From contig QKDG01000143.1 of the NCBI GenBank assembly GCA_003246805.1, positions 1 to 8,961 of the forward strand: DNA of 8,961 bases, written 5' to 3'. The notes beneath the pieces are model-generated. The model saw nothing but the letters and a program-made list of their open reading frames with translations. It was not told the origin of the DNA and did not search any database. Each line of letters begins with the position of its first letter. Positions within the stretch are counted from its first letter, which is position 1. Both the position numbers and the translations under genes were made by a program. Below are positions 5,486 to 8,961 of the stretch, one piece after another. The stretch is from Clostridia bacterium. GTDB lineage: Bacteria; Bacillota; Clostridia; Oscillospirales; Ruminococcaceae.

Positions 5486-6754
5486 CTATATTTTCATCAA
5501 AGCCTGTTCAATATCGGCGATTATATCCTCAACATTTTCACATCCACATGAAAAACGTATAAGCCCTGGTGTAATACCACATGCAGCAAGCTGTTCATCT
5601 GTAAGCTGCCTGTGAGTAGAGCTTGCAGGATGAAGAACACATGTCCTTATGTCCGCAACATGAACAACAAGTGCGGCAAGCTTTAAACTGTCAATAAACT
5701 TTATTGAGTTTTCCCGTCCTCCCTTTATCTCAAATGACAATACCCCGCTGCAACCCTTTGGGAGATATTTTTTTGCAAGGGAATTATATTTATTACTTTC
5801 AAGTGTAGGATAATTAACAAAATCTATTTTATCAGATTTTTCAAGATAATGTGCTACCTTATCAGCATTCTGGCAATGTCGTTCAATACGTAGCGCAAGT
5901 GTTTCAAGCCCTAAGTTCAGCACCCATGCATCCTGTGCTGACGGATACACGCCAAAATCACGCATCAACTGCACCCTTGCTTTTACGATAAAGGCAGCTT
6001 TACCGAAATTCTCTGTATACCTTACCCCGTGATAAGATGCATCCGGCTCAGTCAGCCCCGGGAACTTCCCGCTTTTCTCCCAATCAAAATTACCGCTGTC
6101 AACAATTACTCCACCAACACATACGGCGTGACCATCCATATATTTTGTTGTGGAATGCACAACAATATCTGCTCCATATTCAAACGGGCGGCATAGAACG
6201 GGGGTTGCAAAGGTATTATCTATAATAAATGGTACTGAATTTTTATGTGCGATGTCCGCAAATTTTTGAATATCAAGAACATTAATTGCAGGATTTGCAA
6301 TGGTTTCGCCAAAAACTGCTTTTGTGTTTGGTCTGAATGACTTTTGAATTTCTTCCTCTGATGAATCAGCGTCAACAAATGTTACATCTATCCCGAAATT
6401 CTTTAAAGTCACTGCAAACAGATTTACTGTACCGCCATAAATTGCTGATGTGCTTATAAAATGGTCACCACTTTTTAAAATGTTCATTATAGCAATAAGG
6501 TTGGCAGCCTGGCCGGACGCTGTGCACAACGCACCTACGCCACCCTCTAATGCTGCAATTTTTTCTTCAACAAAGGCAACTGTCGGGTTTGATATTCTTG
6601 AATACATATGCCCGTTTTCGGTTAAATCAAACAAGGCTGCGACCTGTTTTGTTGAGTTGTATTTGTATGTTGTGCTCTGATAAATCGGGAGTGTCCTCGC
6701 CTCGCCATTCTGTGGTTTATATCCTTCATGAAGGCACTGTGTCTCTATATTCAT
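5486..6754 (-). CDS. metY: O-acetylhomoserine sulfhydrylase (PLP-dependent)
   Basis: The 422-aa protein is a Cys/Met-metabolism PLP enzyme (gamma family) of the usual length for MetY, which makes homocysteine from O-acetylhomoserine and sulfide in the cytoplasm. Visible active-site features are YSR at 51-53 (phosphate contact from the neighbouring subunit), SGQAA (80-84), Y106 in IYGGT (stacks on PLP), D179 in IIDN (pairs with the PLP ring nitrogen), and the Schiff-base lysine K204 in HSTTKYMDGH. The C-terminal block HPASSTHRQLTDEQL followed by LIRFSCGCEN is characteristic of this subgroup. The long segment between K204 and the C-terminal domain favours MetY over the shorter MetB/MetC. AGAGGT (6767-6762) precedes the ATG by seven bases. 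It diverges from the ROK-type regulator gene. Confidence 0.93.
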   Translation of the reverse strand: MNIETQCLHEGYKPQNGEARTLPIYQSTTYKYNSTKQVAALFDLTENGHMYSRISNPTVAFVEEKIAALEGGVGALCTASGQAANLIAIMNILKSGDHFISTSAIYGGTVNLFAVTLKNFGIDVTFVDADSSEEEIQKSFRPNTKAVFGETIANPAINVLDIQKFADIAHKNSVPFIIDNTFATPVLCRPFEYGADIVVHSTTKYMDGHAVCVGGVIVDSGNFDWEKSGKFPGLTEPDASYHGVRYTENFGKAAFIVKARVQLMRDFGVYPSAQDAWVLNLGLETLALRIERHCQNADKVAHYLEKSDKIDFVNYPTLESNKYNSLAKKYLPKGCSGVLSFEIKGGRENSIKFIDSLKLAALVVHVADIRTCVLHPASSTHRQLTDEQLAACGITPGLIRFSCGCENVEDIIADIEQALMKI

Positions 6755-6787
6755 TTTCAGACCTCTTTTTTCATTTTATTTGTAGGA

Positions 6788-6816
6788 AGTATAGCATTAT
6801 TTCTATTGGCTGTCAA
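6788..6816 (-). promoter_or_regulatory. Strong vegetative promoter of metY
   Basis: On the minus strand TTGACA (6816-6811) is separated by 17 bases from TATACT (6793-6788), which is preceded by TG one base away (extended -10). The -35 is perfect and the -10 has one mismatch to TATAAT. RNA should begin near 6781, leaving a leader of about 27 nt. That is too short for a SAM riboswitch or T-box, both common controls of clostridial methionine genes, so control would be at the promoter. Confidence 0.85.
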
Positions 6817-6954
6817 GCAATTAAGAATAAAAATGCAAACTTAGCTTATCAAAATTAATATATATTAAATTTTTTATAATACAATTCTTTATTAATATTC
6901 AAGTCACATTTATCTGTGCATTTAATGGTAAAATGATTAATAAACTTACAATGT

Positions 6955-6960
6955 GAAGGA
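6955..6960 (+). promoter_or_regulatory. Ribosome binding site that fixes the ROK gene start
   Basis: GAAGGA at 6955-6960 lies eight bases before the ATG at 6969. The in-frame ATG at 6960 overlaps this site and cannot use it, so 6969 is the better start and shortens the protein by three residues. Confidence 0.75.
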
Positions 6961-6968
6961 TGATAACA

Positions 6969-8198
6969 ATGGAACAGCTTGGCATTAGTAAACTTGATTT
7001 AAAACGACAAAACAGAATGCAGATTTTAAAAATATTAAAGCAAAAAGGCCCTACTTCACGAATTGACATTGCAGGCACACTTGAGCTTACAAGAGCAGCT
7101 GTTACGATTATAACAAACGAGCTGATTGAACAGGGTATTATTACCGAGGTCGGTGAATACAAACAGCACGCCGACGAAATTCATAGAGGAAGAAAAAAAA
7201 TTCTTCTAGACATCAACGAGTGCCACAAATTTGCAGTTGGTATAAGTATTGAACAGTCAATGGTATGGATAGGTTTATCCACTTTATGTGGTGCTGTTTT
7301 AGATAAGAAAAAGCTTGCAATAAATAAGGAAACCAGCTTTGAAAGCATCTTAGATTTTATAAAAAACTCTTTAAATAGTATTATCTCAAACAATTGTCTT
7401 TCTTTAAGCAGTATCCTCGGGGTTGGGGTTGCTGTTATGCCTTCAAGATACGCTCTTATGAAGATTGATGTTGTTAACAAAATTGCAGTTTTTGGCTCTC
7501 TTAAAAAAATCCTCGAAAAGGAACTTAAACTGAATGTTGTTGTTGATAATTATTCAAAGGGTGCTGCTATGGCAAACATTGATTTTCAGCCTGTAAAAGA
7601 CCCGAACAGATATAATATCGCATTTTTGCAATACGGCAGCAGTTTTAATTTTGTTGTTACACAACTGAATGACCCTATTAAGTCTTATGACAACAGAACT
7701 GACTTTGTTGATAAAATGATAATAAACCCTTGCTCAAAAGATGAAACAGCGTTGAATAATTGTGGCAGAGTAGTTTCTGAGATTTCTTCTGTTGCGTTAA
7801 TGAACAAAGCTGCACCTGTTTTTAATATAACCTCTACCCCTTTTGCTTTTGAAAAAACAAAGGGCAATATAAATGAACTATCTCGTTCAATGCTTTTTGA
7901 TGCTGTAAATCATGGCGATAAAGCTTTTGAGAGTATCTACAACGAGCATATGAGATTATTGTCGGTTCTTATAAACAACCTTGTTTATTCAACAAACCCA
8001 CAAAAGCTGGTGCTGCACGACTTTGATTTTTCTGAAATTGAATATTTATATTTCAAAGAAATCCTTGAATCAGTTGCTGGCGCAAATATAGCTAATCTCA
8101 TTAACATCAGTATCCTTGAAGATAAGAACAAATTTTTAGCTGGTGCCGCAATAGTAATAAGAGAATTGTTCTTTTTGCGTGGTGGCTTTGCTGTTTAG
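6969..8198 (+). CDS. ROK-family transcriptional regulator with a degenerate sugar-kinase domain
   Basis: From the chosen start the protein has 409 residues. Residues 15-60 form a MarR-type winged helix (RIDIAGTLELTRAAVTIITN, then ELIEQGII), and HRGRKKILLDIN (72-83) corresponds to the wing and linker of NagC/XylR-type regulators. The rest has the size and order of a ROK domain, with GVGVAVMP mid-protein and LAGAAIVI near the end. Hallmarks are missing: the DxGxT phosphate motif is replaced by VGISIEQS (90-97), and no intact CxCGxxGCxE zinc site or GH motif can be found; the region around NPCSKDE keeps only a cysteine. Sugar binding by the standard residues is thus doubtful, and the ligand may be unusual. 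It diverges from metY across about 210 bases. No local sugar genes hint at its regulon. Confidence 0.85.
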   Translation: MEQLGISKLDLKRQNRMQILKILKQKGPTSRIDIAGTLELTRAAVTIITNELIEQGIITEVGEYKQHADEIHRGRKKILLDINECHKFAVGISIEQSMVWIGLSTLCGAVLDKKKLAINKETSFESILDFIKNSLNSIISNNCLSLSSILGVGVAVMPSRYALMKIDVVNKIAVFGSLKKILEKELKLNVVVDNYSKGAAMANIDFQPVKDPNRYNIAFLQYGSSFNFVVTQLNDPIKSYDNRTDFVDKMIINPCSKDETALNNCGRVVSEISSVALMNKAAPVFNITSTPFAFEKTKGNINELSRSMLFDAVNHGDKAFESIYNEHMRLLSVLINNLVYSTNPQKLVLHDFDFSEIEYLYFKEILESVAGANIANLINISILEDKNKFLAGAAIVIRELFFLRGGFAV

Positions 8199-8241
8199 AT
8201 AATTTGATTTTTGTTTTTTATTTTTAAATATTATAAAGAAA

Positions 8242-8269
8242 AAAGCCTCGTTTATTTTAACGAGGCTTT
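8242..8269. terminator. Bidirectional terminator between the ROK gene and rsmI
   Basis: AAAGCCTCGTT (8242-8252) pairs with AACGAGGCTTT (8259-8269), an 11-bp stem with a six-base loop. On the minus strand it is followed by a T-rich run (TTTTTTCTTT including the stem end), so it is a good terminator for rsmI. On the plus strand the tail is shorter, though it lies 44 bases after the ROK stop and probably works there too. Confidence 0.85.
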
Positions 8270-8294
8270 ACATATTGTATTATCAAATATTATT

Positions 8295-8961
8295 CTACTT
8301 ATTGTCTAAATATCTCGAATAAATGTCACTTTTGCAAAATTGCGATATCTTTGCTATTTCCTTACAGGCATCTGCAGCACGCATTCCCTTTTCAACAAGG
8401 TCATTCACCTTTAAAACTGCTGCTTCTATTGATAATTCTTCTATAACCTCATTTTCAGCACCTTCAATTACAAGAACAAATTCACCTTTTGGATTGTTAG
8501 CCTGTGAGATAGTTGTTTTCATTACTGTTTCGTGCAGCTTTGTAAGCTCACGGCATAGTGAGATTTTTCGATCCCCCAAATATGTTAGCATATCTTTTAG
8601 GGTTGGAAGTAGCTTGTGTGGTGCCTCATAAAAAATCAGTGTTCTTGAATCGCTGGCAACCTGTGCAAGATGCTCAAACCTGTTTCTTTTTGTAGTAGAT
8701 AAAAAGCCTTCAAAAGAAAATCTTGAGGTTGAAAGCCCACTGATAGCCAGCGCCGAAATCACAGCACTCGGCCCGGGCACAACGTTTACAGGAACATTAT
8801 TTTCATAACAAAGCCTGACTAAATCCTCGCCAGGGTCAGAAATACATGGCATTCCTGCATCCGTAACAACAGCACAGCTTTCCCCTGCCTGCAATTTTTC
8901 TAATATATGCTCACCGCTTGCTTTTGCATTGTGCTCATAATAGCTTACAAGCGGTTTTTTT
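8295..8961 (-). CDS. rsmI: 16S rRNA (cytidine1402-2'-O)-methyltransferase, 5' end outside the window
   Basis: The frame stays open from the stop (TAG at 8297-8295) to the right edge, giving about 221 visible residues of a family usually near 280. RsmI uses S-adenosylmethionine to methylate the ribose of C1402 in the decoding centre of 16S rRNA. The visible part begins KKPLVSYYEHNA and continues through HILEKLQAGES, VTDAGMPCISDPG (the methyl-donor pocket of the tetrapyrrole-methylase fold), VVPGPSAVISALAISGL, FEGFL, FYEAPHKL, LCRELTKLHE and GEFVLVIEG, all standard landmarks in order. A TTG at 8894-8892 could be misread as a start, but the conserved residues upstream of it show that it is internal. 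Nothing suggests damage. Confidence 0.95.
   Translation of the reverse strand, partial: KKPLVSYYEHNAKASGEHILEKLQAGESCAVVTDAGMPCISDPGEDLVRLCYENNVPVNVVPGPSAVISALAISGLSTSRFSFEGFLSTTKRNRFEHLAQVASDSRTLIFYEAPHKLLPTLKDMLTYLGDRKISLCRELTKLHETVMKTTISQANNPKGEFVLVIEGAENEVIEELSIEAAVLKVNDLVEKGMRAADACKEIAKISQFCKSDIYSRYLDNK

Noticed and set aside
6550..6858. A 102-codon plus-strand reading frame over the metY start and promoter
   Set aside because: It lies mostly antisense to the N-terminal part of metY, runs through the metY promoter, and resembles no protein; MetY is unambiguous on the other strand.
8323..8631. A 102-codon plus-strand frame within rsmI
   Set aside because: It is antisense to conserved RsmI motifs and has no supporting signals.
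8892..8894. TTG as the start of rsmI
   Set aside because: The frame continues upstream to the window edge with residues typical of RsmI (PLVSYYEHN and so on), so the gene is truncated by the window, not started here.

Overview
The window is AT-rich DNA, most probably from an anaerobic, endospore-forming Firmicute (Clostridia, perhaps a gut Oscillospiraceae/Ruminococcaceae-like lineage). The evidence is low GC, strong AGGAGG-type ribosome binding sites, and three separate sporulation functions within about 4 kb: a spore-coat transglutaminase (tgl), a SpoIIQ-like M23 membrane protein, and both subunits of dipicolinate synthase (dpaA-dpaB). The taxonomic placement is an inference from gene content and composition.

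Layout, left to right. Positions 1-126 hold the last 41 codons of a phosphohexomutase (+). Positions 127-423 are an intergenic region with a decayed hairpin, a 117-nt repeat core and a strong intrinsic terminator. Positions 424-2161 are a two-gene operon: an unrecognised 316-aa protein followed one base later by tgl. Convergent to it is the SpoIIQ-like gene (2195-2875, -), whose leader can form a nested structure that covers its own ribosome binding site. Then come dpaA and dpaB (3140-4590, +), overlapping by one base and preceded by a plausible sigma-K-type promoter, and a cytidylate-kinase-like gene (4674-5291, +). A second copy of the 117-nt repeat core (5328-5444) lies between this gene and metY (O-acetylhomoserine sulfhydrylase, 5486-6754, -). 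metY has a near-consensus promoter and diverges from a ROK-type regulator (6969-8198, +). A bidirectional terminator separates the latter from rsmI (16S rRNA methyltransferase, -), which runs off the right edge.

How the genes fit together. The left half serves the late spore: the coat (Tgl cross-links proteins through glutamine and lysine side chains), the membranes around the forespore (SpoIIQ-like) and the core (dipicolinic acid). The 316-aa protein is lysine-rich and tightly coupled to tgl, so it may be a substrate or partner, but that is inference. The right half is housekeeping: sulfur amino acid synthesis, nucleotide kinase-like chemistry, ribosome modification and a sugar-type regulator.

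The most unusual feature is the pair of 117-nt cores at 172-288 (+) and 5328-5444 (-). They are clearly homologous, yet each is bracketed by two copies of its own, locally different, terminator hairpin. This looks like a small non-coding element that has gone into two unrelated terminators with duplication of the target.
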